From the NCBI GenBank assembly GCA_021647315.1, contig JAKIUY010000005.1:20175-84174 (forward strand): DNA of 64,000 nt. Reading direction: 5' to 3'. A program made the position numbers and the translations under genes. Every line of letters begins with the position of its first letter. The stretch's first letter is position 1. Shown here piece after piece: positions 8,459 to 18,500 of the stretch. The notes under the pieces were generated by a model. The model saw only the letters and a program-made list of their open reading frames with translations, was not told where the DNA came from and did no database searches. The DNA is from Victivallaceae bacterium (lineage in GTDB: Bacteria; Verrucomicrobiota; Lentisphaeria; Victivallales; Victivallaceae).

Positions 8459-9972
8459 TTAAATACCGCATTTTTTGTAATATCGGTAAGTTTTTCAACG
8501 CTCTGTTTAACTTTGTTTTTTCTGATCGTATGGCGTTGCGCTGCGGCATCAAGCCAGCCTTGCCGCTTAATCAATAAACGTCTGTTTTCCGCTGGTGCCG
8601 TACCGCCAAGCTGGTCATGTTTTTTTATAAACTCTTCAGGATCCAAACATATCTGTAGAGTCGCGGTGTCAATATTCGGTTTATTCACATCAAGAAATAC
8701 AGCAGCGTCATCCAGCATAGCTCCAGTGCATTGATAACTTTTCAACCCCTGCATGCGGGCATCGCGAACCATTGTCGCGACAATACTATGGGCGAGACGT
8801 CCACCATAACCGCGCTCCTGGATAAGATATGTCGCCACTTCAGTGGCACAACTGTAACCAGCTTTGACCATTTTCAGCATACGATCTTTTTGTAAGATCG
8901 TATGGTTGAGCATGCTAGTAAATAAGGTTATAGATTCCTGACTGTCAATCATCGCTTCTATTGCATAACCGGGCAATTGCGCGGCCTGCAGTACATCACC
9001 ATGAAGCTCACTTTTCAACTGTAGCATACTTTTGACTGTTTCACCCATAACATCGGCTGCTTTTATCCGCACCCGCTCATAATTAGAGCCAGAATCACAT
9101 TTCTGCGGCATGTATGAACTGACCCCGCACATGGAAGGATGAGTTCGTATCATATCAAGTTCATCTAATGCCCAAATATTATGGGTTATGGAATAACGGC
9201 TAAGGTGAATTCCCATATTTGATAACGCAAACATGATAGCCATGGAATGATCCTGCGAAGCTTCGCAATCATAAGTCGGTTCCACTACTCCATCCATCCC
9301 TAATAAATCAGCCATTAATTCACGATCAACTTTCCAAGTAGTACCTGAACAGGAACCGCAGCCACCTGAATTTAAGTTGGTAAATCGATAGGCCATTTCA
9401 AGTTGTTCCAAACTGCGAAAAATTCCATCAAAAACAGAAATCATAAAATGCGCATAAGTAATGGGTTGACCATGGTTCATATGCGTATGACCAATCATGA
9501 TTGTCTCAAGATTTTCCATTGCAAGCTTATGAACGACATTGAGCAACTTGAAGGTATCATCAAAAACATCAAGCAATTTATCTCTTAACTTCATTCGAGT
9601 CATTGGTTCCTGCAAAGTTCTACCAAAATTAACCGTACTGGCTAAATCCATCTCTCCAGCAAAAACTTTAAACAGCCGTTCCTCTCCAGAAACTCCACTA
9701 TTATCATCCCAGATTTGATTTAAGCCTCTGAAAAGTGTTGTCGCTTTCGCTGAATCAATTGCTCCACCACGCAACAGACAGGCAACCCAAGCAACATCAA
9801 CCTGTGTAGACCAAGGCTGAGTGCCGCCCATGCGTTGCCGTTCACTATTGGCTTTGCGGGTGGCACCAAACATTTCCGGTGACATTTCACAGCCCAGCGC
9901 ATGAAACCTGTGGTTTGTCTGTTTGGCAAAATGTTCATCTACAAATTTATTCATACCTTTGAAATCACGCAT
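8455..9972 (-). CDS. Argininosuccinate lyase/fumarase superfamily C-N lyase, divergent
   Basis: 505 residues. All three superfamily blocks can be seen: GHTHMNHGQPITYAH (ArgH region 1), GSCSGTTWKVDRE (region 2) and GVSSYMPQKCDSGSN (region 3). The Ser-Ser-x-Met-Pro-x-Lys core with the catalytic serine is kept, but the usual Lys-Asn-Pro of argininosuccinate lyase is replaced by Cys-Asp-Ser. That, and the absence of other arginine genes, argues for a different substrate. Two starts are possible, 9972 and the seventh codon at 9954, which has a nearer AAAGGT. It sits between a secreted LamG enzyme and the MmgE/PrpD gene in the P3 operon. C-N bond cleavage releasing fumarate is the family reaction; the actual substrate is unknown. 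Confidence 0.78.
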   Translation of the reverse strand: MRDFKGMNKFVDEHFAKQTNHRFHALGCEMSPEMFGATRKANSERQRMGGTQPWSTQVDVAWVACLLRGGAIDSAKATTLFRGLNQIWDDNSGVSGEERLFKVFAGEMDLASTVNFGRTLQEPMTRMKLRDKLLDVFDDTFKLLNVVHKLAMENLETIMIGHTHMNHGQPITYAHFMISVFDGIFRSLEQLEMAYRFTNLNSGGCGSCSGTTWKVDRELMADLLGMDGVVEPTYDCEASQDHSMAIMFALSNMGIHLSRYSITHNIWALDELDMIRTHPSMCGVSSYMPQKCDSGSNYERVRIKAADVMGETVKSMLQLKSELHGDVLQAAQLPGYAIEAMIDSQESITLFTSMLNHTILQKDRMLKMVKAGYSCATEVATYLIQERGYGGRLAHSIVATMVRDARMQGLKSYQCTGAMLDDAAVFLDVNKPNIDTATLQICLDPEEFIKKHDQLGGTAPAENRRLLIKRQGWLDAAAQRHTIRKNKVKQSVEKLTDITKNAVFK

Positions 9973-10020
9973 TAAAAAAAACCTTAGTTATAATGTTTGC
10001 ATCCTCAACTTACCTGCTAC

Positions 10021-13000
10021 TCAAAGTATAAATTTCCGTGTTCCAACATAATATAGAGCAGTATCAGTATTTTTTTCTATCGGCTGAAATTCATTGATGA
10101 TTATTTTATTGCCCACTATTTTTCCGCCTGATGTTTTACGGGCTAAATCCCATACTTTGCCTGCCGGTGCTTCAGGTAAGGTTAGAGTCAGAGAACCGAA
10201 ACTCGGGTTTTTAGAATAATCTGACAATAAAATTATGTAGCTGCCGCCGGATTCAAGAACTGTAGCACTTACTGACGGCTGATCACATTTAACCCCCTTG
10301 ACCGGTTTACTATTCCAGATCAAATCAGCAACCGGCACCACTGATTCCATAGCTTTAGCAAAATAGTACATGTCCGAGCCTTCGAACTTGGTAAAATCAA
10401 ACCAGTAAGTACCGCGCAGACCGGAGCCGAAGGTCTCTAAGACATAATTATAAACCCATTCCGTCGGATACTCCCTTGATTCGCCTTTTATGATATATCC
10501 GGCCGTCAGCCAGGGGATAATATTTCCATCAACCAGATAACTTCTTAACTTGCGCATTTTACGTCCGTAGCTGCCGGCATTGCCGGATGAATACCTGACC
10601 GGATGGGCAAAATCCACGCCCTGTTTAGACATTTTATCGAAATTAAATATCTCGGAATAGACAAATTCGCCCGGTTCAGTATGATAAGTTCCCAAATATG
10701 GAGCTGGACGTTTTTCAGCCCGGCTCATGTTCAAGAGTGCTTTTTTAATATCAGCCATAATTTCGGTTCCCATGCTCTTCAAAGCCGCTTTGGGTAATTT
10801 GCCGCTTTGCTTAAAATAGGCCTGACAGCGACTGCATTGACCGGTTTTGCCTTGAAAAGCACCTGTATGAAAAGATTCAATATCAAGATTATAAATTTCT
10901 GCATTGATTGCTCGGCCGAACTCTACAAGTCGTTTGATCTCCTCACGATACAGTGGACCGCGATAAGCGGGGCAGCGATCGCCGCGGATTTTTGACGGTT
11001 TACCGGTTGCGGGATCTACAGAACGAGATTTAACGTTAGCCAGATTCAAAAAAGTGTTTTCAGTCTGCATAATTTTCATTCCGGCACGGCGGCATTTATT
11101 TAAAAATTGTTTTATTTTTTCGAAATCCACCACTTTATCAAATTGACGGTGAGCTTGAACCGTATTAAAGCCCAGTTTTGGGTAACTGGATAAAAAATCA
11201 GGCCAGGCCATCGCGTATTTCACATGCATCCAGGCAATGGAGGTGATAAGTTTATTCGGCATCCCCGGAGTCGGAAACTTGCGGGTGATCAGCTTAATAT
11301 TTTCCAGCGGCTGCGTTTCAGTATCACTGACCGATTGGTAATAGATTTTACTGACGGTCTTATCCGCCAGCGATGAACGCATATAGAGCGGGCCGACAAC
11401 GGAGGTTGCGTCGCGATGAATTTTAACCGGCGTTATTTTATAACGGATATATGGTTGACCTTGATGCTTTACCTGTTTTAAAACTTTAAAATCATAGACC
11501 GCGGCTCCGCCGCCGGTCTGTTTTTTTGTCGGCAGGCGACCGACATAGAGCAATTCAACCCCTTTGGGCAGGTCAACGATATGATAAGTTTTACTTTGTA
11601 TAACTTCACGTCCAGGTGCCAGACAGATAAACCAGTTGGGCACCACCAGATTATTGGCGACAAACATATAATCTCTGATTTTCAGCATGGCGGTAGATTG
11701 CCCGGACGGTCTTTCATTAAGTTTCCATTTTCTTCGCCTGACGACAACTTGCCGCCGCTGCTTTTGAGTATAAACCGGTTTTGGGAAACCGGTTACAGTA
11801 TTAAACAGTTTTATATTGTGAAAGCCGCGGCCGTACTCGTCGGGCTTCAATGCTCCCCAGGTACTCCATTTTTTCTTTTTATCTTCAACTGTCTGATTCG
11901 TCCGGCAGACATTAAGATACCAGGATCCGGAACTGTTCGGCTTGACCATTAACTCACTATAGGGAATGGCTATTTCCGCCGTCCAGACATTTTTGCCAAT
12001 ATTGACGGCAGACTGCCATTTCAGGCGAAAATCCGCCCGTTTATTGTTGCCGAACTGGGTTGCCAACTGCTGAAACTGGAAATTGCCGGCGGTAAGTGCC
12101 AGCTGAATATAATGATCACCGCTGATGTCCGGGTCAATAAACAGTTCAATTGAATCATCACTGGAAGCCATATCCCCCGCCTGGTGTCGCGGAGCCACCA
12201 GTTTTTTAATATTCGGCTCAAAACAGCGGATGGCAAAATAGACCTTGTCCTTACCGGCAGAGATAGCGAACTCAGTCTGCGGCGCGGCGGTTTTACCCTG
12301 GTTAAAATAGACAAAATCACTGAAAAAGTCGGCCTGCTGCCAGACTGCGTCATCAAGTTTACCGTCAATCTTGGGTGCTCCGAGATTTTTCACGGTGAAA
12401 ACACCTGCAATATCATCAGATATTTCAGGGATCTCAAGTCTGACATTACGAATACTGCCAGGAAAACTTTGCCCATTGAACAGGTAGCCGCCAATCATCA
12501 GATTACCGGCCGGGGCTAATTGACTTTTTTTCAGCTTCATACTGCCGACAATCTGGTCATCAACTGTCACCGTCAACAGTACACCATTATAGAGCACCGT
12601 TATCCGGCTCCATTTATTTAACGGTAATTTTTTCTTCAGTTTGCATTCCAGCCGATATTTCTTCACCCCATCGGCAAAATCAAAAAGCAGTTTCCTGCCG
12701 CCAGGCCAATAATAAATCAAGAACCCCCCCTTTTGCTTAGACATTGCTTTACTTGACAGAATATAACCGGCCTCTTTATTATCATTTGGTTTAACCTCCG
12801 CAATTATCTTGAAGAAGGGACCGAACAGTAATTTACCGCCACCGGTAACTTTGATTTTACCGCCTTTTCTACCGCCTTTAAACTGCATTTCCTGACCGAC
12901 CCAGGTCGGTTCATTACCGGCAACTTCAACAAATCCACCATTGATGCCGCCAGCTTCAGCCTTGACTATTTTACCGCTGCCTTCATTCAACGGCCAATAA

Positions 13001-13098
13001 CCGACAACGCGGCCAGTAGCTCCAAGCACATTAGCAGCAAAAAAACTACTTAAGCCAAACACGAATAAAGCCAACAACATCAAACCATTTTTCTTCAT
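10021..13098 (-). CDS. Secreted LamG + CBM9-like + barrel glycan enzyme
   Basis: About 1025 residues, a full-length paralogue of the 1771-4794 product. Signal peptide 1-27, LamG-like domain about 30-215 (PLNEGSGKIV to SIRNVRL), CBM9-like domain about 225-425 (KIDGKLDDAVWQQADFF, SSDDSIELFIDPDISG), and a C-terminal barrel-like part about 610-920 with LDIESF and a QCSRCQ pair. The start at 13098 follows AGGGAAATTATT; the frame is open eight codons further but without a ribosome site. It lies third in the P3 operon, behind a pseudopilin and a PHP phosphoesterase. A piece of its 3' region (about 10227-10533) is repeated at 15267-15560. Extracellular polysaccharide processing is inferred, not shown. 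Confidence 0.75.
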   Translation of the reverse strand: MKKNGLMLLALFVFGLSSFFAANVLGATGRVVGYWPLNEGSGKIVKAEAGGINGGFVEVAGNEPTWVGQEMQFKGGRKGGKIKVTGGGKLLFGPFFKIIAEVKPNDNKEAGYILSSKAMSKQKGGFLIYYWPGGRKLLFDFADGVKKYRLECKLKKKLPLNKWSRITVLYNGVLLTVTVDDQIVGSMKLKKSQLAPAGNLMIGGYLFNGQSFPGSIRNVRLEIPEISDDIAGVFTVKNLGAPKIDGKLDDAVWQQADFFSDFVYFNQGKTAAPQTEFAISAGKDKVYFAIRCFEPNIKKLVAPRHQAGDMASSDDSIELFIDPDISGDHYIQLALTAGNFQFQQLATQFGNNKRADFRLKWQSAVNIGKNVWTAEIAIPYSELMVKPNSSGSWYLNVCRTNQTVEDKKKKWSTWGALKPDEYGRGFHNIKLFNTVTGFPKPVYTQKQRRQVVVRRRKWKLNERPSGQSTAMLKIRDYMFVANNLVVPNWFICLAPGREVIQSKTYHIVDLPKGVELLYVGRLPTKKQTGGGAAVYDFKVLKQVKHQGQPYIRYKITPVKIHRDATSVVGPLYMRSSLADKTVSKIYYQSVSDTETQPLENIKLITRKFPTPGMPNKLITSIAWMHVKYAMAWPDFLSSYPKLGFNTVQAHRQFDKVVDFEKIKQFLNKCRRAGMKIMQTENTFLNLANVKSRSVDPATGKPSKIRGDRCPAYRGPLYREEIKRLVEFGRAINAEIYNLDIESFHTGAFQGKTGQCSRCQAYFKQSGKLPKAALKSMGTEIMADIKKALLNMSRAEKRPAPYLGTYHTEPGEFVYSEIFNFDKMSKQGVDFAHPVRYSSGNAGSYGRKMRKLRSYLVDGNIIPWLTAGYIIKGESREYPTEWVYNYVLETFGSGLRGTYWFDFTKFEGSDMYYFAKAMESVVPVADLIWNSKPVKGVKCDQPSVSATVLESGGSYIILLSDYSKNPSFGSLTLTLPEAPAGKVWDLARKTSGGKIVGNKIIINEFQPIEKNTDTALYYVGTRKFIL

Positions 13099-13130
13099 AA
13101 TAATTTCCCTTGTTTTAATCAATAAAAATA

Positions 13131-13195
13131 ATGACAGAATAATTTTGGACAGAATAATTATAAAAAAATGGTTCTGTCCAAAATGATTCTGTCAT
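13131..13195. promoter_or_regulatory. Long intercistronic hairpin inside the P3 operon
   Basis: The arms 13131-13154 and 13172-13195 are 24 bases each and complementary at 23 positions, with a 17-base AT-rich loop. Each arm itself contains two GACAGAAT-like words. It sits between the PHP gene and the LamG enzyme. There is no U-tract, so a processing or stability element that sets relative expression is likelier than a terminator. Confidence 0.7.
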
Positions 13196-13209
13196 AAAAG
13201 CCTTTTCTC

Positions 13210-13983
13210 TTATCCAGCGGCCAACCATTGACGTTTGGCGAACAATTCACGTGTCACAATCAGTAAATCCTTAATACCGGCGGCTGAAATTATTCGTTCA
13301 CACCATTTTATATTACCGACTCCGCAACATGAATGGGCATCCGAGCCGACTGAAAATCTGACCGCATGTTCCTTGAAAATATTGATAATATGCAGATATT
13401 CGGCGGTAACCTGTTCAACTGACAGTTCCGGGAACCAGAATGTCATAGTATTCATGATCTCGAATACCGTACCGGTTTTGGCAAAAGCTACCGCGATATC
13501 ATGCAGCATGCGGTCAGGAAAATCGCCAGGCGTAAGCGGAATAGGGATTCTGCCGAAATTAAAGGGGTGCGCGACAATATCAACTAATGGATTTTCGCAG
13601 AGGCTGATCATTGCACGCTTGATATCATGCAACAGTTGCTTCTTAGTTGTGCAGTTTTTGGCAATTCTGTCGGTATGATAGCCAAAATCAACCAGCAGGA
13701 TATCCAGTTTAGCACGTATTTCAGCATCGACAGAAATATCCCCTTCAGGATTAAGAATACACCCTTCTCCACCAACTAACATCAACAGATCATCTTTATA
13801 GCTGTCTACCGCCTGCCGGTATTCATCAAGCCAGCCAAGTTCACTGCCGGGAAAAATATGATCCGTCAGCGCAATGCAATCCAAGCCGTTTGAGACCGCA
13901 GCACGCACCACATCTTCTAATGGCGACTTCCCGTCGGAAAAGGTTGTATGCATATGCAAGTCATAATTTATTGTTTTATTCAT
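13210..13983 (-). CDS. PHP-domain metal-dependent phosphoesterase
   Basis: 257 residues with the full PHP set: DLHMHTTFSDG at the N terminus, ALTDHI near residue 40, a central glutamate (GGEGCIL), IVAHPF in the middle and FSVGSDAHS near the C terminus. These histidines and acids bind a trinuclear metal centre in the family (histidinol phosphatase, TrpH/YciV-like). No signal peptide, so it is cytoplasmic. It starts 12 bases after the pseudopilin stop and is therefore in the P3 operon. A phosphorylated intermediate from the imported sugar or amino-dicarboxylate is a possible substrate; nothing in the sequence identifies it. Confidence 0.82.
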   Translation of the reverse strand: MNKTINYDLHMHTTFSDGKSPLEDVVRAAVSNGLDCIALTDHIFPGSELGWLDEYRQAVDSYKDDLLMLVGGEGCILNPEGDISVDAEIRAKLDILLVDFGYHTDRIAKNCTTKKQLLHDIKRAMISLCENPLVDIVAHPFNFGRIPIPLTPGDFPDRMLHDIAVAFAKTGTVFEIMNTMTFWFPELSVEQVTAEYLHIINIFKEHAVRFSVGSDAHSCCGVGNIKWCERIISAAGIKDLLIVTRELFAKRQWLAAG

Positions 13984-13995
13984 AACAGTACTTTA

Positions 13996-14709
13996 TTAGA
14001 TACCAGTAAACTCTTTTTTAGTGACTGCTGTCCGTTTTTTTGCTTTTACATGCAAATCCGTGTACAATAAGTTGGCACTACCGCTCGCCAGTTTACTATC
14101 CGGGTGAGGTGTTTTCAATGCTGCCGCCTGCCCCGGTGCTTCAAGTCCAGGATTATAGAAACGTTGAAAATAGTTTGAAAAAGCCGCTGTTACAAGACTT
14201 CTACTTGAGGCATCTGCCATAATCACCGAACCGTTGGGAATATGATTAAACTTCTTGGGCACCCCAGTCACTCCGTTGCCGGAAAATAGAGTATTAAGAC
14301 CATAATTAATTTGACCATAAACTGAATAGTTATCAAGGTTCGATGGACAATCCAGAATATTACCTTGCTTAGTTTTTATTTTCATCTGATATTTCAAATA
14401 TGCAAACCAGTATCTCCCATTACCACTAGTGTTAGCACTTAAATATTCCTGTTTGATTAAATAATTATCATTATCAATAGAATAGATACCGAGTTGAATA
14501 CCAAGCTGTTTCAAATTACTCATACAACTGATCTTCTTCGCCGTCTCCCTAGCCTGATTCAACGCCGGCAACAACATACTGGCGAGGATCGCGATAATCG
14601 CGATCACCACGAGGAGCTCGATAAGGGTGAATTTAAGTTTGATTTTTAATTTGTGAGTGATGATTTCCAGTGCAGTTCCGACATTTTGCTCGCTGTTATT
14701 TGCTTTCAT
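13996..14709 (-). CDS. Prepilin-type (pseudopilin-like) protein
   Basis: 237 residues from the ATG at 14709, which follows AGGAGAAGTAGAA. The frame stays open 48 codons upstream but has no ribosome site there. Leader and helix [18 protein letters not shown], block [17 protein letters not shown]-terminal [12 protein letters not shown]. The first part and the mRNA leader are nearly identical to the copy at 1-805, while the last 300 bases are only moderately similar, which suggests gene conversion. First gene of the P3 operon, 12 bases before the PHP gene. A MITE-like element separates its leader from promoter P3. Confidence 0.85.
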   Translation of the reverse strand: MKANNSEQNVGTALEIITHKLKIKLKFTLIELLVVIAIIAILASMLLPALNQARETAKKISCMSNLKQLGIQLGIYSIDNDNYLIKQEYLSANTSGNGRYWFAYLKYQMKIKTKQGNILDCPSNLDNYSVYGQINYGLNTLFSGNGVTGVPKKFNHIPNGSVIMADASSRSLVTAAFSNYFQRFYNPGLEAPGQAAALKTPHPDSKLASGSANLLYTDLHVKAKKRTAVTKKEFTGI

Positions 14710-14833
14710 TTCTACTTCTCCTGTTTGGGGTTGTTTGGTTAATTTTGTTTCATATAAATTAAAAATTCTATTTTCAGCTTTGAGTCTTGAGCCGAATAGG
14801 TCATATACGCTGCCCTCCTTTGTCATATTTTGA

Positions 14834-14965
14834 TAGAGACGTGCGAAATGCATAAAACCTGTCGGAGTTCACAGCTTCAGCGTCTCTTTTTGAGCGTATT
14901 GATTGCACGCTGAAGCTGTGAACTCCGACAAAAACGCATAATAAGTAGCATTTCGCACGAGTCTA
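14834..14965. mobile_element. 132-bp MITE-like element with 18-bp inverted ends and 9-bp target duplication
   Basis: Ends are TAGAGACGTGCGAAATGC (14834-14851) and GCATTTCGCACGAGTCTA (14948-14965), complementary at 16 of 18. It is flanked on both sides by ATATTTTGA (14825-14833 and 14966-14974). The paralogous leader near 805-815 carries a single uninterrupted ATATTTTGA, i.e. the empty site. Inside are perfect 23-base inverted arms (14861-14883, 14907-14929). No coding capacity. It lies in the 5' leader of the pseudopilin mRNA between P3 and the gene, so the transcript would carry a very strong hairpin. The 9-bp duplication implies a DDE transposase acting in trans, not present in this window. 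Confidence 0.88.
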
Positions 14966-14998
14966 ATATTTTGACGTTGTTAGATATTACAAAACAAC

Positions 14999-15050
14999 TG
15001 ACTCATTGACTCAACATTTACATTATATCATATTCCCAATGATTTGTCAA
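14999..15050 (-). promoter_or_regulatory. Promoter P3 with tandem heptad operator
   Basis: Minus strand: TTGACA (15045-15050), 17 bases, TATAAT (15022-15027), 8 bases, TGAGTCAATGAGTCA (14999-15013). Drives pseudopilin, PHP, LamG enzyme, lyase, MmgE/PrpD and TauE/SafE genes down to 6287. Confidence 0.85.
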
Positions 15051-15092
15051 GTCTTTTTATAAAATTACCTTTAAATTTTCAACTAGCATTTA

Positions 15093-15242
15093 AAAGAAAA
15101 TATATTTTATACCAAGAACCAGTAATAGTGCCGTTATTATACGCTACAACTGTTTTTCTGGAATTTTATTCATAACTTTCAATCCGATATATGCTCCGCT
15201 AACTACAGCCAGCATTCCTGATGTTCCAACCATAAACATTTT
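15093..15242 (-). pseudogene. Fragment of TauE/SafE gene 3' end
   Basis: About 150 bases nearly identical to 6289-6440, encoding the last 45 or so codons of the exporter (SGAYIGLKVMNKIP through GIKYIFF). No promoter-proximal part of that gene is present here. It abuts directly the LamG-enzyme fragment at 15267-15560. Confidence 0.8.
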
Positions 15243-15266
15243 TTTCGCACTAAAGTTAACTTGTTG

Positions 15267-15560
15267 ACCAATAAAATTATGTAGCGACCGCCGGATTCAA
15301 GAACTGTAGCACTTATTGACGGCTGATCACATTTAACCCCCTTGACCGGTTTACTATTCCAGATAAAATCAGCAACCGGCACCACTGATTCCATTGCTTT
15401 AGCAAAATAGTACATGTCCGAGCCTTCGAACTTGGTAAAATCAAACAAGTAAGTACCGCGCAGACCGGAGCCGAAGGTCTCTAAGACATAATTCCGTCGA
15501 ATAATCCCTTGATTCGCCTTTTATGATATATCCAGCAGTCAGCCAGGGGATAATATTTCC
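15267..15560 (-). pseudogene. Fragment of LamG/barrel enzyme 3' region
   Basis: About 290 bases match 10227-10533 of the LamG enzyme, encoding the FTKFEGSDMYYFAKAMESVV stretch, with a small internal deletion near 15492. A 246-base open frame at 15203-15448 merges this piece with unrelated sequence and is not a gene. Together with the adjoining TauE/SafE piece it marks a duplication of the P3 operon that was mostly deleted. Confidence 0.8.
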
Positions 15561-15587
15561 CTTATTTAGTTTCCGTTCAGGCACTAT

Positions 15588-18500
15588 TTATTTAACTTCC
15601 AGTTTAACCCAGTCCAGGTCAACCGTTTTACCGATCATTTCACTGCCGGAACCTGCCTGAACCCGAAAATAATCAACCGTTCCCTGCCAATTTGCTTCAG
15701 TTGACAGGTCAATTTCATAAGTGTACCAGCCATTAACAACATCCAGTCGCTGTATACTGCTGTAATATTTGCCTCCGGTGCGCCAGGTCACCCAGGTACC
15801 GTTGGTATCAGCCGCATTAATATTCATGCGGTACTTTATTTTTGTAAAGCGCGAAGTGTCAATATCATTATTTTCAGTTAAAATAATATATGGGGTGGAA
15901 TTGGTGATACTACTGCTTAATATGCCAGCGGTAAATGTTGCCGCAGTCATGTGGCTGTTGGCTGTGGCATCAGCTGACTCATTCATATCCCAGGCGTCGC
16001 CTCTTATATCAGCCGCATATTCCAGTGGGGCATACAGGTTCGCCCAGTCAAGGTCAACCGTTTTACCGATCATTTCACTGCCTGAACCTGCCTGAACCCG
16101 AAAATAATCTACAGTGCCCTGCCAGTTGGCTTCAGCTGACAGATCAATTTCATAAGTGTGCCAGCCATTGACAACATCCAGTCTCTGCACACTGCTGTAA
16201 TATACTCCGCCGGTACGCCAGGTCACCCAGGTGCCGTTGGTATCAGCCGCGTTAATATTCATGCGATATGTCAGTTTGGTAAAGCGTGTCGTGTCAATAT
16301 CATTATTTTCGGTTAAAATAATATAGGGCGTGGAATTGGTGATGGTACTGCTTAAGATTCCATTGGCAAACGTTGCCGGGGTCATATGGCTATTAGCCGT
16401 GGCATCAGTTGACTCATTCATATCCCATATATTGCCTCGAATCAAAGCCGCGTAATCATTGCCGAATGACTCAAGATGAAGAAATTTTCCATCACCGGCC
16501 GGAACATTGTTGAGTTGTAACGTCCAGTTGCTGCCGACAATGGCAGGGGTAAAAATATCACCAGTGCCAAGATCTTTGACCTGCCTGATGGCATAATTCA
16601 AACTGCTGCCCGGAATTGTAACGCTCATATTGTCGGTTCCAGTAACATTACGATTGACAATGGCAATAAACAGCTCACCAGTAGTATCGTCCTGCAAAGT
16701 CTGGCGGACGCCACGGTCGTAGGGGTAAATATCAGGATTTGCCGGATCACCGCCACCAGGGGTGCCGCCGCCGCTTAACTGGATCAGGTTGTTTACTACA
16801 GTTGTATATTTAATAACCGGTAAAATCTGCTTAAGTTTGCCCGTCAAACTCTGTACCTCAAAATAGTTGTCTCTTTTGTTATCATTGATATCAACCAACC
16901 CTTCCAGTGCTAGGCTTGGAGCGTCTTTGTAGAGGAAAAAGAGAATACTGCTAACTCCATGAGCGACAGCAGTATAGGTCATACAGCGAATCTCTTCAGG
17001 ATCCGGTAACGATAAAGATGTACTATATGAGTGAGCCTGAATCCAGTACCACAATTTTTTACCGGCTGAAGCCACTTGATGTTCGTCCAGAACTGCGGAA
17101 AAATCAATATTACCGCCGACAGAACTCGTCCCGTAGAGCGTAAAATCACCCAGCAGGTTTTGATTACTGAGTGGGTAACAATGACTGAGATTTATCTGTG
17201 GATTAATAGTCGCAACCATATTGCTCATATTCCATCTATTATTCAGAGCCACAAATCCGGGATGCTTGGGATCAAGCTCTTCCAAGACTCTTTTAAATAC
17301 CTGAATATTTTTACCCCATTTTTCATCCGGCTCATCAATGATATAATATCCAAACAGCGCACTGTTATTTTTTACTTCATTGACAAAATCAATTAAGTCC
17401 GCATAAACGGCGGCTTCAGTAATAATCGGTGCAGTATCGGTAAGATTTTGCGGATTAACTTTAACATTGATGCCAGAACCGATTAAAATTACTTTGAGAT
17501 TATGAGTGCCGGCGGCCGCTAAAATATCATTCCGCAAAGCAGTAGTATTGCCTCTGACGACAATAACCTCAATCCCCAGGTCACTAATCCGCGTAAAATC
17601 ACTATTTAACAAGGTCTGCCTTTCAGTTTGAGTAATTGTACTGAAATTTGCCGGAATGTTATACCAAAGTACAACCGGGGACATTTGCGGTGCAATTAAT
17701 GGAGCTTTGAGCCATGTACCGTTCCCCACAGGGTTGGCATTGTTATTAACTGTTATAGCAATAGAATCTGAAACGGCAGGCGTGGTTATACTAAAGGTAT
17801 AGGTGCCATTCGCGACAACGGTGCCATTATTATCCTTACCATCCCAATCGACGATCACCTTGCCCTGTGATTGAAGTTCATCATTTTTTAACGTTTTTAC
17901 CAGCGCGCCACCACTGTTAAGGACTTCCAGGGTTACATAACTGTCTGCCGGCAAGGCATAAAACAGTGAGGTAATATCATTCACTCCGTCATTATTCGGC
18001 GAGAACTCAGTTGGATTGACAAAAGATGCTTTATTGGTCGAGAGTGAAAATTGGTCAAAATAGACCGTTGAGCTATGGACGGCAGCTTCCTGGTTAGCGA
18101 TTTCGATGATAACTTTTGTCACATTGGTAAAGTCAAAAGTCTGCTTAGAAGGTAATACGACCGGGTCGTCATTGAAAAAATTGACCGTAAATTGTTGCCA
18201 GCTGTCACTCTTCAAACTGAAATCATCATTATCACTGCTACTCTGTGGTCCATATTTTATAATATTACCGTTACTGTCCTCGAACCCTACCCAGACAAAA
18301 TCATCATTACTGCTGTCGCCTTTAACCCAAAAGTTAAAGTTTTCCCATTTAGACAAATTCCAGTTGCCGGTATTGCTGGTCAGTCGAAAAACTCCGACAG
18401 TATCATTAAAAGTATAATCAATTTTCATTGAAGAAGGTGCAATATAATAAGTTGAAGTGCTGCGGACGATTACACTTGAACTGCTTTTCCAGGTTTGTAA

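Noticed and set aside
8455..9972. Canonical argininosuccinate lyase (argH)
   Set aside because: The MPxKxNP signature is altered and no arginine genes are near.
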